Virus record (IMG/VR): IMGVR_UViG_3300020154_000003
Coordinates: 124,001 to 188,000 of that record
Origin: a virus
Reading direction: 5' to 3' (one strand)
Length of the DNA stretch: 64,000 nt
The translations under genes and the position numbers were made by a program. The first letter of the stretch is position 1. Each line of letters begins with the position of its first letter. The notes under the pieces are model-generated. The model searched no databases and was not told the DNA's origin. It saw only the letters and a list, made by a program, of their open reading frames with translations. Shown here piece by piece: positions 24,891 to 33,637 of this stretch.

Positions 24891-25106
24891 TTATTTAAAC
24901 AATCGATTTCTGAAAGTAAACAACAAACCAGAAATACATCCCAACAAAATTAATCCATAACCTGCAATCGCTCTGAATGTTTGATTGCACAGATAACTAT
25001 CATTGCATTGCCAATCCAAAGTGTATATCAAACCAAGTCCGGGTAGTATTAGAAGTATTCCATACAACAAATCTCCTAGTCCTAAATTTTTAAAGATTTT
25101 TTTCAT
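24891..25106 (-). CDS. two-pass membrane protein (71 aa)
   Basis: Two hydrophobic segments (DLLYGILLILPGLGLIYTL and AGYGLILLGCISGLLFTF) joined by a short loop with two Cys. It could act in lysis or be an envelope protein; nothing in the sequence decides. Confidence 0.6.
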   Translation of the reverse strand: MKKIFKNLGLGDLLYGILLILPGLGLIYTLDWQCNDSYLCNQTFRAIAGYGLILLGCISGLLFTFRNRLFK

Positions 25107-25720
25107 GTTACTTTTGGGGTTTCCCTGTCGAAAATATGACCTACTACCCTGACGGTTCCTTTATCAATATCAAAATAATAGTCTGACGTTTTCCACCAAA
25201 GTTTAAAACCACCATCTCGAAACTTAACAACTAAGTTGATCGTAACATCTTTGATGTAATTGTTAGTGTATGATACAATGTCGCCTTCGTAAATTTCAAC
25301 TCCAGTTATGTCCTTGATGCCAGTATATTCCTGCCACACATAATTTGCATCGGATTTAAATAAAGATTTATCCGTGATGTAAATCTCCTTACTTATGTTG
25401 TTGAATTGTACTGCATCGTAAATGATTTTCTTAGCATCCAAATCCCACGCTCTAAATTTAATGATTCTTTGAGATGGTAATACGGCATGATTCTTATTCA
25501 TTTCCTCAACTTCAAATGTTGTATAGGTTGTTTCACATAGCGGACAAATGTAACCCGCAGTGCGAATACCTCCAACTTTATTCTGTGGTTTTAATTCCCC
25601 ACATTCACATATCTGACAGATAGCACGACTTATCTCCTGAGGATTGAGAGAAACGAGGTTTGATCTTACTTCTGCTGTTTGACGTAACACTTTGAAAATT
25701 AGGGTTGAATGAGTTTCCAT
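25103..25720 (-). CDS. YopX-domain protein with zinc-ribbon N-terminus
   Basis: The C-terminal half has IIKFRAWDLDAKKI, VWQEYTGIKDITGVEIYEGD and VVKFRDGGFKLWW, the YopX family signature. The N-terminal 80 residues carry CQICECG and CPLC pairs like a zinc ribbon. YopX proteins are common in phages of Firmicutes and Bacteroidota; function unknown. Overlaps both neighbours. Confidence 0.8.
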   Translation of the reverse strand: METHSTLIFKVLRQTAEVRSNLVSLNPQEISRAICQICECGELKPQNKVGGIRTAGYICPLCETTYTTFEVEEMNKNHAVLPSQRIIKFRAWDLDAKKIIYDAVQFNNISKEIYITDKSLFKSDANYVWQEYTGIKDITGVEIYEGDIVSYTNNYIKDVTINLVVKFRDGGFKLWWKTSDYYFDIDKGTVRVVGHIFDRETPKVT

Positions 25721-25911
25721 TTAAACTTAAACTTGTCTGTATTATAGGGTTTAGGTTCACCTGTACTGGCAATTTCCCGAAAAGGCAATGTCGCGAATTC
25801 TGTTGTTGTAAGTGATTTACCGCAATTAAGACATTGATACCATGCGGATAATGATCCTTGATGGTACGTTAATTGACCACCACAACTACACGCTCTTTCA
25901 GGCTCGTTCAT
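25699..25911 (-). CDS. zinc-ribbon protein (70 aa)
   Basis: ACSCGG and CLNCGK make two Cys pairs about 20 residues apart. It overlaps the YopX gene. Confidence 0.6.
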   Translation of the reverse strand: MNEPERACSCGGQLTYHQGSLSAWYQCLNCGKSLTTTEFATLPFREIASTGEPKPYNTDKFKFKWKLIQP

Positions 25912-26102
25912 GATGTAAGTTCTGCTTTTCCAAACATTAGTGCAAGAGCCAATCTCATATCACCAGATGCAAGCGCACCGTTGATACAAATATCTCTTTC
26001 TTTTTCATTATCCAAAATAAATTGGGCAACTTTTGTTCGCTCTTCGATACTTAAATTTTCTCTACCTCTAGCTAACAATTCCTCAAATTCTTTTTTATTC
26101 AT
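25908..26102 (-). CDS. hypothetical protein (64 aa)
   Basis: I chose the internal ATG (26102) because the upstream stretch belongs to the small membrane gene at 26107-26259 in another frame. Helical product MNKKEFEELLARGRENLS. Confidence 0.55.
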   Translation of the reverse strand: MNKKEFEELLARGRENLSIEERTKVAQFILDNEKERDICINGALASGDMRLALALMFGKAELTS

Positions 26103-26106
26103 AATC

Positions 26107-26259
26107 TCAAAGTTTAAAGACAACAAAACAACCCCATATCCCATAAGCACCAATAGCAATAAAAACTAGATAGGCAAGCCAAGGGCATTCATCAAACATG
26201 CAAGTCGGATTGGGCCTTGGGCTAAGGTGCAAGTAAATGGCTTTAAATATTTTTTTCAT
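26107..26259 (-). CDS. single-pass membrane protein (50 aa)
   Basis: A short N-terminal soluble part with two Cys (PTCMFDEC) and a membrane segment WLAYLVFIAIGAYGIWGCFV. Its start overlaps the end of the gene upstream. Confidence 0.5.
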   Translation of the reverse strand: MKKIFKAIYLHLSPRPNPTCMFDECPWLAYLVFIAIGAYGIWGCFVVFKL

Positions 26260-26441
26260 CTTCCTTCTTGATAACAATGTTTGATGCGGGGATGTATGGG
26301 TTCATCACCTAATGCCCTAAGATATTTTGGATAAATAAACGTCTTACAAAACATCATGACTCTCTGATCACCCTCTGCGATGGCTGCAAGGAGAATACTT
26401 TCGAGTTCATACAATTTGGTTGTTGGCAATGTGACACTCAT
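26256..26441 (-). CDS. hypothetical protein (61 aa)
   Basis: Helical product (TTKLYELESILLAAIAEGDQ). ATGA overlap with the next gene downstream. No family is recognised. Confidence 0.55.
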   Translation of the reverse strand: MSVTLPTTKLYELESILLAAIAEGDQRVMMFCKTFIYPKYLRALGDEPIHPRIKHCYQEGR

Positions 26442-26445
26442 AATT

Positions 26446-26811
26446 TCACGAATTTTCTCTGGCCTTTAGTTGAGCGTAATCTACAAAAACGAAAGTGAAA
26501 CATTCACTATCATCTGACTGAGTTTTTTTCATTGTGGGTATTCTAAAAACAAATTTATCAGTCAGAACGATATATTCTTCAACTCCTTCACTAATTTGTC
26601 TGGTGTCAAGAGGAAGTATGATTTTACGATCATCTTTCCTGTAAAAATTCTTTTTGAACGTACAATCGAATCCACTGTAATTCTTAATTACCCTTTCGAT
26701 TCTATTGATGATAAGCTGAGGTAATTCACTCACTCCTTTATGAATTGTATTAAACTCATCAACATTATTGGTAATGATATTGGGGAAGTATGGTTTTTCG
26801 GTGGTATTCAT
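26446..26811 (-). CDS. hypothetical protein (121 aa)
   Basis: An alpha/beta protein whose start overlaps the stop of the first tandem paralogue. No family is recognised. Confidence 0.6.
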   Translation of the reverse strand: MNTTEKPYFPNIITNNVDEFNTIHKGVSELPQLIINRIERVIKNYSGFDCTFKKNFYRKDDRKIILPLDTRQISEGVEEYIVLTDKFVFRIPTMKKTQSDDSECFTFVFVDYAQLKARENS

Positions 26812-27437
26812 TGCCTGTATGGTTTGGTGTATTTTTTAAAATGTCCTTTACTGATTCTACCATCATCAAACTGCACATCGATGAGTGTTTCCTCACCTGA
26901 CTCATATTCGGAAAGAATTCTGGCAGGTAGATAGAATTGTGAGTTATCACCAACATCACCAATTTTTTGCCATGAGTCAGAATCGAATACGGTGACCTTA
27001 TCTTGTTTCATCATCTCGTTGTATGCTTTAACAAAATTAACGACACCCTTAAAGATCGCTTCCTTCTTGCTTAATGACTCTGCCTTCTCAATAGTTTCTA
27101 AATCCATCAACGTTTCTGCAATGACGTTGTAATCCAAACTCACAACAAACTGATGAAATTTCCCACCTGCAGAATCACGGTACTCGATAGCTGTGTGGTA
27201 ACCCATCGACTCAATTTTCTCCACAACTTCCATCAACCATTCCCAATCAGTCCTGTAGTAAAGACCTTTTTCGTCACAAATAACATATTCTTTATCCTTG
27301 ATAATTCTGCGATTAAACGGCCATGTTGATTTGAAGTGATACATGAACCTGTCACCAAACCCAAGATTATATACGTGCTGTTCAGCACCCATAAATATTG
27401 CTACAATCTCTTCATCAGTTAATGGTGTCTTTTTCAT
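26808..27437 (-). CDS. tandem paralogue family member 6 (209 aa)
   Basis: It has the three signatures of the array: EEIVAIFMGAEQ, YYRTDWEWLMEVVEKIESMG and FKGVVNFVKAYNEM. It alone carries about 60 extra C-terminal residues. The family is unknown; members run in the same direction with short overlaps. Confidence 0.65.
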   Translation of the reverse strand: MKKTPLTDEEIVAIFMGAEQHVYNLGFGDRFMYHFKSTWPFNRRIIKDKEYVICDEKGLYYRTDWEWLMEVVEKIESMGYHTAIEYRDSAGGKFHQFVVSLDYNVIAETLMDLETIEKAESLSKKEAIFKGVVNFVKAYNEMMKQDKVTVFDSDSWQKIGDVGDNSQFYLPARILSEYESGEETLIDVQFDDGRISKGHFKKYTKPYRQ

Positions 27438-27808
27438 GCCCTATCTTGTTTGTTGTTATAATACCAATCCATAAAATTCGCAACTGCCTTGTATAAGTGA
27501 TCGATTGATAAAAAAGAATCTCTGAAATAAATCCGAACAATACGCAACCTGCCAGCCCTTGTATTTGAAATGATGATTGCGTTCTCTCCAATACTCTGCT
27601 CCCAACAAACACCATATTTCTGCCTACCCCAACTCATGATCTTAATCCATACAGGCATGAGCGTATGCCATTTACGGTAATCTGGCAAAGGTACTGGCAT
27701 AGGGTCTTCCGCTCCTTTAAACCACCACTTATTACCAGTACAAATACCACCCATGAATTTGGCGATCATTGTGTCGAACTCAACTTTCCTTGTTGCTTCA
27801 ATCTCCAT
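27434..27808 (-). CDS. tandem paralogue family member 5 (124 aa)
   Basis: I chose the ATG at 27808. FDTMIAKFMGG, LMPVWIKIMSWG and YKAVANFMDWYYNNK match the family; the WEWL core is changed to KWHTLMPV. Confidence 0.6.
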   Translation of the reverse strand: MEIEATRKVEFDTMIAKFMGGICTGNKWWFKGAEDPMPVPLPDYRKWHTLMPVWIKIMSWGRQKYGVCWEQSIGENAIIISNTRAGRLRIVRIYFRDSFLSIDHLYKAVANFMDWYYNNKQDRA

Positions 27809-28325
27809 ACATCGCTTCAAATTTCTTCTTCCATTCATTGAAATCAATCCCATTAATCCCTGCAGCGTAAGCAGCACGAAGTTTATCGTCAGTATGCTTC
27901 TTCTTTCGAAATCTTACTGATTTCGGTCTAACAGGGTTGTTGAACCATTCTATGAATTCAACAACTGCTTTGTATGTGGCTTGTTGCTTTGTTACATGTA
28001 ATGGTACTGGAATATTGGAAATAATTAAGTTTTCTGCTTTACGTCTATATGATGGTATACTGTCCCATACCTGACATTGATGACCATCCTCATCTTTGAA
28101 AATAGTCGTATCAAAACCAAGACTTTCAATTTTATCCACTGCAAGCATTATCCACTCCCATGAAAGGTGGAAAGCAAGATGATCAGGGTCAAATGATTTG
28201 TCATTCCCGGTAATTGGGTTGTAGAGAAAATCATCAAATTGTTTGTAATATCCGTAGACCCCGATACTATTCAGTTTCCAACCTAAAAAATCAGCGATCA
28301 GCTTATTATTTACTTGCGTGTTCAT
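27798..28325 (-). CDS. tandem paralogue family member 4 (175 aa)
   Basis: NKLIADFLGWKL, HLSWEWIMLAVDKIESLGF and YKAVVEFIEWFNN match the family. A 50-residue basic C-terminal tail (RFRKKKHTDDK) is extra. Confidence 0.65.
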   Translation of the reverse strand: MNTQVNNKLIADFLGWKLNSIGVYGYYKQFDDFLYNPITGNDKSFDPDHLAFHLSWEWIMLAVDKIESLGFDTTIFKDEDGHQCQVWDSIPSYRRKAENLIISNIPVPLHVTKQQATYKAVVEFIEWFNNPVRPKSVRFRKKKHTDDKLRAAYAAGINGIDFNEWKKKFEAMYGD

Positions 28326-28638
28326 TGTGCCATTTAATATAATCAACAACTCCCATATATACGGCTTGTTTCTTTGTGCGTCTCAGTGTGCCAATTTCAA
28401 TCCACCCACTAGCGTCATCGGTGTTCTCAATTAAGATTCCTGATCGTTCAATTGTCACCCGATGCTTTTCTTCGATTTTGCTAACAACTTCCATTAGCCA
28501 TTCCCAAGAAGTGTCAAACTTGAATGTGTTAATCGTTTCAACACGTCCACCAAACCTGTACACATGATTTTTATCTGGAAATGAGTTATCAATAACCCAC
28601 CCCATGAAAATGGCAATCAACTCGTTATCGTTTCTCAT
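28306..28638 (-). CDS. tandem paralogue family member 3 (110 aa)
   Basis: NELIAIFMGWVI, DTSWEWLMEVVSKIEEK and YMGVVDYIKWHNEH match the family. This is close to the minimal form. Confidence 0.65.
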   Translation of the reverse strand: MRNDNELIAIFMGWVIDNSFPDKNHVYRFGGRVETINTFKFDTSWEWLMEVVSKIEEKHRVTIERSGILIENTDDASGWIEIGTLRRTKKQAVYMGVVDYIKWHNEHASK

Positions 28639-28978
28639 TCTCGTTAAGCCATTTAATGAAGTCAACAACAGCTTCGTAAAGCACTTCGAACTTCACGAAT
28701 ATTTTCATGTTTCCAATCCTGTCGGTTTGCTCAGGATATGCAAGACGATAAGTAAGCACCTGATTAACTACTGGCATAAGCCACTCATACGACTCATCAT
28801 ATTTCAATTCCTCAACTTCGACCAATTGTCCATGAAGCTTCCAGTTTGGCTTACGAAACAAAATGAATGTTCCATCTTCATTTTCAGCTTCAACCTCACC
28901 ACCCATGAAGGCAGCGATCAGTGGGTTGTAAACAGTTTTGTTGATCTTAAAAAGATCACCCATTAGTTCTTTCTCCAT
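28625..28978 (-). CDS. tandem paralogue family member 2 (117 aa)
   Basis: NPLIAAFMGGEVE, DESYEWLMPVVNQVL and YEAVVDFIKWLNENE match the family. Confidence 0.65.
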   Translation of the reverse strand: MEKELMGDLFKINKTVYNPLIAAFMGGEVEAENEDGTFILFRKPNWKLHGQLVEVEELKYDESYEWLMPVVNQVLTYRLAYPEQTDRIGNMKIFVKFEVLYEAVVDFIKWLNENEKR

Positions 28979-29375
28979 GACTGTTATAATATTTTATGAA
29001 TTCAACAATTGCGAGATAGGTTTTATCCAAATAAGGAATCTGGTACTTGATATTACTGAAAATACCCAACGGCCCTGAAGGAGGATGTGGCCTGTCACCA
29101 GTAGATGGTAGATTGCAAATCTTTTGGTATACTACCATGAGCCATTCCCATGAGGAGTGAAACTGCATAGACCTTGTTTCCATCATCTTTTGAGATTTAC
29201 CGTTTATTATTATCCCTTCGCGGGGATGTTCAAAGATGTTGAAGTCTTTATCAGTTGGAGTTGTGTTAATGTACCCCATGAACTTCGCAATCATTCTGTT
29301 GGTAGCATAATGAGATGGCTCGAACTGTTTTCGCATAGATTCAATATCCCAATGACAATGATCTTTAGGTGTCAT
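28956..29375 (-). CDS. tandem paralogue family member 1 (139 aa)
   Basis: NRMIAKFMGYINT, HSSWEWLMVVYQKICN and YLAIVEFIKYYNSHG match the family. First gene of the array in transcription order. Confidence 0.65.
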   Translation of the reverse strand: MTPKDHCHWDIESMRKQFEPSHYATNRMIAKFMGYINTTPTDKDFNIFEHPREGIIINGKSQKMMETRSMQFHSSWEWLMVVYQKICNLPSTGDRPHPPSGPLGIFSNIKYQIPYLDKTYLAIVEFIKYYNSHGERTNG

Positions 29376-29623
29376 ACTTCTTCTTTGGCTTGATGATATT
29401 CTTCTTCTGCCTTATCAGCAGTGATCGACCAGTACATGATTTCCTTCTGATTGATCTCACTCTCGTAAGGTGAAATCCAACAATAAACAGGATTACCACG
29501 TTGAACCCTTCTGTTAAGTCCGTGAGGATCGTCAATTCGATCAAGCTTCAATGCTTCAATCAAATCTTCAGCATCCCTGTATTTGGCTTGCTTAAAGGTT
29601 GAACCGTTGTAAACGTAGATCAT
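29372..29623 (-). CDS. hypothetical protein (83 aa)
   Basis: Small alpha/beta protein ending in a charged helix (DKAEEEYHQAKEEV). Overlaps the first array member by 4 bp. Confidence 0.55.
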   Translation of the reverse strand: MIYVYNGSTFKQAKYRDAEDLIEALKLDRIDDPHGLNRRVQRGNPVYCWISPYESEINQKEIMYWSITADKAEEEYHQAKEEV

Positions 29624-29627
29624 CGAT

Positions 29628-29819
29628 TCAGACAGTTATCTTATCAAAAAGAAATTTAAACGTTTCGATTTTGGATTGAACTGAAGCGAAAATGGTTTGA
29701 TGAACCTCAACAGGTAATTCACCATCCATGCGAAGTAATTCAATTCTCTTTCCCTTGGCTGGTTTGAAGTAGATAGGTCTGTCACCCATCCACCTATCAG
29801 GCATAATTAATTTTCCCAT
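29628..29819 (-). CDS. hypothetical protein (63 aa)
   Basis: I chose the ATG at 29819, five bases after the previous stop. Product MGKLIMPDRWMGDRPIYFKP; no family is recognised. Confidence 0.55.
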   Translation of the reverse strand: MGKLIMPDRWMGDRPIYFKPAKGKRIELLRMDGELPVEVHQTIFASVQSKIETFKFLFDKITV

Positions 29820-29823
29820 AGTT

Positions 29824-30120
29824 TTATTCTTTGAAATTGAATGGTAATTGATCTCCACGCTTCAACCTCTGAAGCACGTCCTCCCAACAGTAAGCCATAT
29901 TAGCCATAGCTGCCAGCTTCTTGGCAATCTCTGTTAACTTCTCTTCTCTGGTAGGAGGTTCAAACTCCTTAAGAACAACCCCTTGCTGTTCAGCAATCTT
30001 CAACATTTCATCGATACCCGTTTGACAAGCATACATCCAGATGTCGTAATGTAAAAAATTATCGGATGTAACACTCATGTAAAGGTGTCTCGCAAGTTTC
30101 TTTGAATCTATTTTTTCCAT
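29824..30120 (-). CDS. hypothetical protein (98 aa)
   Basis: A helical protein with a central PPTREEKLTEIAKKLAAM segment. No family is recognised. Confidence 0.6.
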   Translation of the reverse strand: MEKIDSKKLARHLYMSVTSDNFLHYDIWMYACQTGIDEMLKIAEQQGVVLKEFEPPTREEKLTEIAKKLAAMANMAYCWEDVLQRLKRGDQLPFNFKE

Positions 30121-30121
30121 A

Positions 30122-30517
30122 TTATTTAAATCTTGCTTTAATCAACTCACTGGCAAGCTTACCATCGTAACGACCACCGTACTCTGCCTTCAGCACGGCC
30201 ATGATCTTGCCCATATCCTTAATGGAATTACAACCCTCATCGTCACCGATCTGAGCAATCAACATCTTAAGCTGATCCTCAGTAAGCATCGCAGGCAAGT
30301 ACGAATAAATGATCTCTGCTTCAACAGGATTCGCACTTGCAGGGTTCGTGGCATTCTCCAACATCTTTTTCAAAATGGCAGAAGCCTTCGCATCGTCAAC
30401 CTCCTTACCAACACGGTTAAACTCTCCGATGATAACCCGAAGCAACGACTTCTTAGTCTCATCCTTTGCAAGCATCGCCTGCTTTAAATCCTGTGTGATC
30501 TTCTCCTGTATAGTCAT
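30122..30517 (-). CDS. GatB/YqeY-domain protein
   Basis: MTIQEKITQDLKQAMLAKDE, then LLRVIIGEF and YSYLPAMLTEDQLKMLI, with GKIMAVLKAEYGGRYDGK near the end, is the YqeY pattern at near full length (131 aa). The domain resembles the tRNA-binding tail of GatB; its role in phages is unknown. Another link to tRNA in this genome. Confidence 0.85.
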   Translation of the reverse strand: MTIQEKITQDLKQAMLAKDETKKSLLRVIIGEFNRVGKEVDDAKASAILKKMLENATNPASANPVEAEIIYSYLPAMLTEDQLKMLIAQIGDDEGCNSIKDMGKIMAVLKAEYGGRYDGKLASELIKARFK

Positions 30518-30519
30518 AA

Positions 30520-30636
30520 TCATTTCATTTCAGTGTACTTAAAAGAAATCAATGCAAGTAAAGCACCACGCTTAAACCAAAACTTACTGTGCTTTGTAGG
30601 TGCATAGGTACGCTTTACTTTAGCATTCATTTCCAT
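30520..30636 (-). CDS. small basic protein (38 aa)
   Basis: ATG at 30636; a Lys/Arg-rich peptide with KFWFKRGALLALISF. Ends just before the YqeY-like gene. Small size limits certainty. Confidence 0.45.
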   Translation of the reverse strand: MEMNAKVKRTYAPTKHSKFWFKRGALLALISFKYTEMK

Positions 30637-30780
30637 AGTCGATAGTACTGGCCGCAAAGCAAACAAGTGTCAAGCGGCTTCGTTTATATTTTTTTATAAA
30701 TTTTTTCAAAAACCCGCTTCTCAATACTCATAAAGAATATCTCCCTGCGTACAACCAGTACCAGATTAGATAATATTCGT

Positions 30781-30954
30781 TTAACCGTTTTCATTTTCTG
30801 TGGTGTTTATTTGCCTTACAAAATCCATAGCCTTCTTCGTTTCCTCCACAATGTACTTCTCACTCACTGGCCCTATGGTTATACTCATGCCCGGACGCAA
30901 TAAAGGTGCCTCGATCTTAATTATATATGGGGTATTCTTAACTGTCTTTGCCAT
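30781..30954 (-). CDS. hypothetical small protein (57 aa)
   Basis: ATG at 30954, 5 bp from the upstream gene's stop. Product KTVKNTPYIIKIEAPLLRPG, a mostly beta peptide with a helical end. No family is recognised. Confidence 0.55.
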   Translation of the reverse strand: MAKTVKNTPYIIKIEAPLLRPGMSITIGPVSEKYIVEETKKAMDFVRQINTTENENG

Positions 30955-30958
30955 GTTT

Positions 30959-31282
30959 TTATTTATTCAATTCAATCTCCTGTTTTTCAAGCAAACCCAA
31001 ACCCCTCATAAAATCCTGCTTCGCTTCATCAAAATATCTGGTGGCAGATTCACCATACTCATACCCAAGCAATGTACAAAGGTATCTGGCTGCATCCACA
31101 CTGTTACCCTCAAGTTCAATGTCCCCACCCGAACTATCCTTAAACACCAAGCTGAAATATACCAACTTGTCGTTCGCCTTGTCATCATCCTCATTCACAG
31201 GATGACCAACCTGAATGGCACATTCCCTCCTAAAGAAATTCAACACATCCCTCTTATAATACTCCGCTTTCAAATATTTCAT
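30959..31282 (-). CDS. hypothetical protein (107 aa)
   Basis: A degenerate CCAGTACC site lies 3 nt before the ATG. Alpha/beta protein with an acidic middle. No family is recognised. Confidence 0.6.
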   Translation of the reverse strand: MKYLKAEYYKRDVLNFFRRECAIQVGHPVNEDDDKANDKLVYFSLVFKDSSGGDIELEGNSVDAARYLCTLLGYEYGESATRYFDEAKQDFMRGLGLLEKQEIELNK

Positions 31283-31297
31283 ATCCAGTACCTTTGT

Positions 31298-31510
31298 TTA
31301 TTTTCTAAACTTCCAACTATCATTTATGCCAGACCAATTACTGGCCCGCGATAACTCCATCTGATTTCCAATCTCACGCGACTCGTAATAAAACTGAACG
31401 TCCCTGCGATCCTGAGCACTCAAACTCGCCAGTACCTTCTTCGCTCTGGCAATACGCTCTTCATTCTCACGCTTCATGCGTTCACGCCATTGCTCAACCG
31501 TCTCTTCCAT
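31298..31510 (-). CDS. hypothetical coiled-coil-like protein (70 aa)
   Basis: A highly charged helix (EETVEQWRERMKRENEERIA). A full CCAGTACTGG palindrome ends 2 nt before the ATG. Confidence 0.6.
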   Translation of the reverse strand: MEETVEQWRERMKRENEERIARAKKVLASLSAQDRRDVQFYYESREIGNQMELSRASNWSGINDSWKFRK

Positions 31511-31528
31511 ATCCAGTACTGGTTTATT

Positions 31529-31834
31529 TTATCGTTTTCTTCTGTCAGACCAACCTTCAAATGTCCAAACAGGTAAGGACGTATCCTTCTCAGGTAAAGC
31601 CAGTACCCGTTCCAAATCACTCTGACCGTCCGACCTTTTCTCTAACTGGCTTTCAGCCAAATATCCCCAAATGTGACCTGTCTTTTCTTCCATCACAAAA
31701 GGTACATACCAGCCCCTGTGGTCACCGTCCAGACATGCGTTGCACATTACTCGCTCCTGTCTGAAGAACTCGCCATACGGCCTGTATAAGCGAACCTGCG
31801 TGTCCTTGCAACCGTGACAGATATATTTTGCCAT
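31529..31834 (-). CDS. zinc-finger-like protein (101 aa)
   Basis: CHGC at residues 5-8 and CNAC about 30 residues later could bind zinc. A near-palindrome (AAGTACTGG on the plus strand) lies next to the start. Confidence 0.6.
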   Translation of the reverse strand: MAKYICHGCKDTQVRLYRPYGEFFRQERVMCNACLDGDHRGWYVPFVMEEKTGHIWGYLAESQLEKRSDGQSDLERVLALPEKDTSLPVWTFEGWSDRRKR

Positions 31835-31847
31835 ATCAAGTACTGGT

Positions 31848-32186
31848 TTAAGCTTTGTATCTGCAAACTTCCTGCGAAGTAAGAACCTTATTCAAAAGCT
31901 TCTCCTTCAATTCCATAAGATTCATACGCTCCTTGCGCAATGCATCTTCATCTGCCTGCAACTCTTCCAGCTTTTTCCAAACGTGCTTGTTTGTTGCTAT
32001 GGTGAAAACACCAGCACCTCCAAAGACCACAAGAAACCCTGCAACAACAAGCGCAGGCAAAATAAAGCCCCAATTCAAGGATACAAAGTCGATTGGCTTC
32101 TGTGACCAAATACTGATCGCCACAACAGCTATAAACATGGTGGCGATAATAGACATCGTGGCACAAATTTTATAAAGCGTTCTCAT
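31848..32186 (-). CDS. two-pass membrane protein with coiled-coil tail (112 aa)
   Basis: Membrane segments at about 10-30 and 42-66, then a charged helix (KKLEELQADEDALRKERMNL). Layout suits a membrane-anchored scaffold. Role unknown. Confidence 0.6.
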   Translation of the reverse strand: MRTLYKICATMSIIATMFIAVVAISIWSQKPIDFVSLNWGFILPALVVAGFLVVFGGAGVFTIATNKHVWKKLEELQADEDALRKERMNLMELKEKLLNKVLTSQEVCRYKA

Positions 32187-32195
32187 TTTTATTAT

Positions 32196-32444
32196 TTATT
32201 TAACAGTAATTGAAACCTTTCTCCAATCTGTCTCAGTGACAGAACATGACCAGTTGGCATCTTCTATGATATTGCTCCCGATCATGTCGCAAAGAAATAG
32301 GTACACAATGGGCCTATCAGAATAATCTGCCAGATAATTCTCCAACCCTCCAGTTTCCCTGTCAAAAGCTTCCTTGAGACCATTCTCTCTGGCCAATTCA
32401 ACAATGGTAGTGTAAACCTTGGGCTTTAATGTGACCTTTTTCAT
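32196..32444 (-). CDS. hypothetical protein (82 aa)
   Basis: Alpha/beta protein; a CGTATAAT element lies 17 nt before its start. No family is recognised. Confidence 0.6.
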   Translation of the reverse strand: MKKVTLKPKVYTTIVELARENGLKEAFDRETGGLENYLADYSDRPIVYLFLCDMIGSNIIEDANWSCSVTETDWRKVSITVK

Positions 32445-32461
32445 TTTGTTGCGTTTATTCT

Positions 32462-32469
32462 ATTATACG
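32462..32469 (-). promoter_or_regulatory. CGTATAAT promoter element
   Basis: Minus-strand CGTATAAT upstream of the gene starting at 32444. Confidence 0.45.
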
Positions 32470-32487
32470 CAGAAAAATGTATATTGT

Positions 32488-33579
32488 TTAGGATTTTGTA
32501 ACCGTAAGGGTAACCTTATGGGATTGCATCACATTGAACTCACGCTCAATTACTTTGTACCTTTTTTCACCAACGTTGATCACATCACCCTTGTTTGGTA
32601 CAACATCAGCAATATATTCAACGATGGGAGAATCACTACTGCTATCCAAATAACCCCTTACCGTGATGTTGAACATCCCCGGTCTACGAGCCTTGAAATC
32701 CATATCCTCCTTGGTGATGAAATTAACTTTCTCACGATTCAAATGGCTGGATGGCATCTCATGATTGATCACAGGTTGATCAGTACCAATACGCCCAATC
32801 TTGCTCCTGTATTCAGGAGAAGTATACGCTTTGACAGCTTGGTCAGCATCCAGACAATTCACGCCCGGAATAGGTTTCATATCGTAAGACACCTTCCTTG
32901 AAACCTGTAAATCAACCCCCGAATCAGGATGGAATTCACCATACAGGGAATTCTTCTCAGATTTTAATCCAGTACCATCCGCTTTTTGAGGAATTTCCAC
33001 GATCTCGATCTTGGGTGTGGAACGCAAGAAGTTAGCAACCTCCTTGGAGAATTCCGGGGTACGCTCAGGTTCCTTGTAAACAAGTTCCTGAAACTTAAGA
33101 CTCTGCAGCGAACTGTGCAAAATGTGGGTCAGTACCTGAAGACCAGTACCTGCCTTCCCAACAATGGCAACTTGGAATTTGTCATCGACCTTTTTCATGG
33201 TTGAAATTATTTCGGGTAAAAGATGATTATTATAATAGTTTTCAGCACCCTCTAACGCATCATGAATGGTTGCGTACTTGTGCTGGACTGTGGTAGCCCC
33301 GTTAAGGTGAGATTCGCTTTTGGGATGCGTGATCTGATAGCCCCACATCGGATTGCCAGTACTAGTAGAAAAATCCTCATAGATCACAGAAACCAGATGG
33401 TCATCCAAAAACCCGACTTTAGCATAATCAGGTACTGGCCTGAATACAGCCTTGGCATTGCGATAATTCCTTTCAGCTTCCTGCCTTGCTTCGGTTATGC
33501 TGGTTCCATATTGGATTCTGACCTTATTATTCATCTTGTTTTGTTTGTAATCGTGATAATGTTTCTGCGTGTAAGGCAT
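32488..33579 (-). CDS. hypothetical protein (363 aa)
   Basis: Mixed alpha/beta protein. VAIVGKAGTGLQVLTHIL looks like a P-loop at first sight but lacks the GK[ST] ending, so it is not called an ATPase. The C-terminal 60 residues are beta-rich. No family is recognised. Confidence 0.6.
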   Translation of the reverse strand: MPYTQKHYHDYKQNKMNNKVRIQYGTSITEARQEAERNYRNAKAVFRPVPDYAKVGFLDDHLVSVIYEDFSTSTGNPMWGYQITHPKSESHLNGATTVQHKYATIHDALEGAENYYNNHLLPEIISTMKKVDDKFQVAIVGKAGTGLQVLTHILHSSLQSLKFQELVYKEPERTPEFSKEVANFLRSTPKIEIVEIPQKADGTGLKSEKNSLYGEFHPDSGVDLQVSRKVSYDMKPIPGVNCLDADQAVKAYTSPEYRSKIGRIGTDQPVINHEMPSSHLNREKVNFITKEDMDFKARRPGMFNITVRGYLDSSSDSPIVEYIADVVPNKGDVINVGEKRYKVIEREFNVMQSHKVTLTVTKS

Positions 33580-33602
33580 ATGATTGATCTGGTACTGGTT
33601 AA

Positions 33603-33610
33603 ATTATACG
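33603..33610 (-). promoter_or_regulatory. CGTATAAT promoter element
   Basis: Minus-strand CGTATAAT 23 nt before the gene starting at 33579, next to a half CCAGTACC site. Confidence 0.45.
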
Positions 33611-33637
33611 TAAATATCGTTAAATTGTTTCCAGTAC

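Noticed and set aside
30800-31354. Plus-strand open frame of 184 codons in the minus-strand block
   Set aside because: It overlaps minus-strand genes that are tightly packed and better supported (30781-30954, 30959-31282), and its product is low-quality sequence without a family.
32488-33579. VAIVGKAGTGLQVL as an ATPase P-loop
   Set aside because: The GK[ST] ending of a Walker A motif is absent and no Walker B partner is seen.
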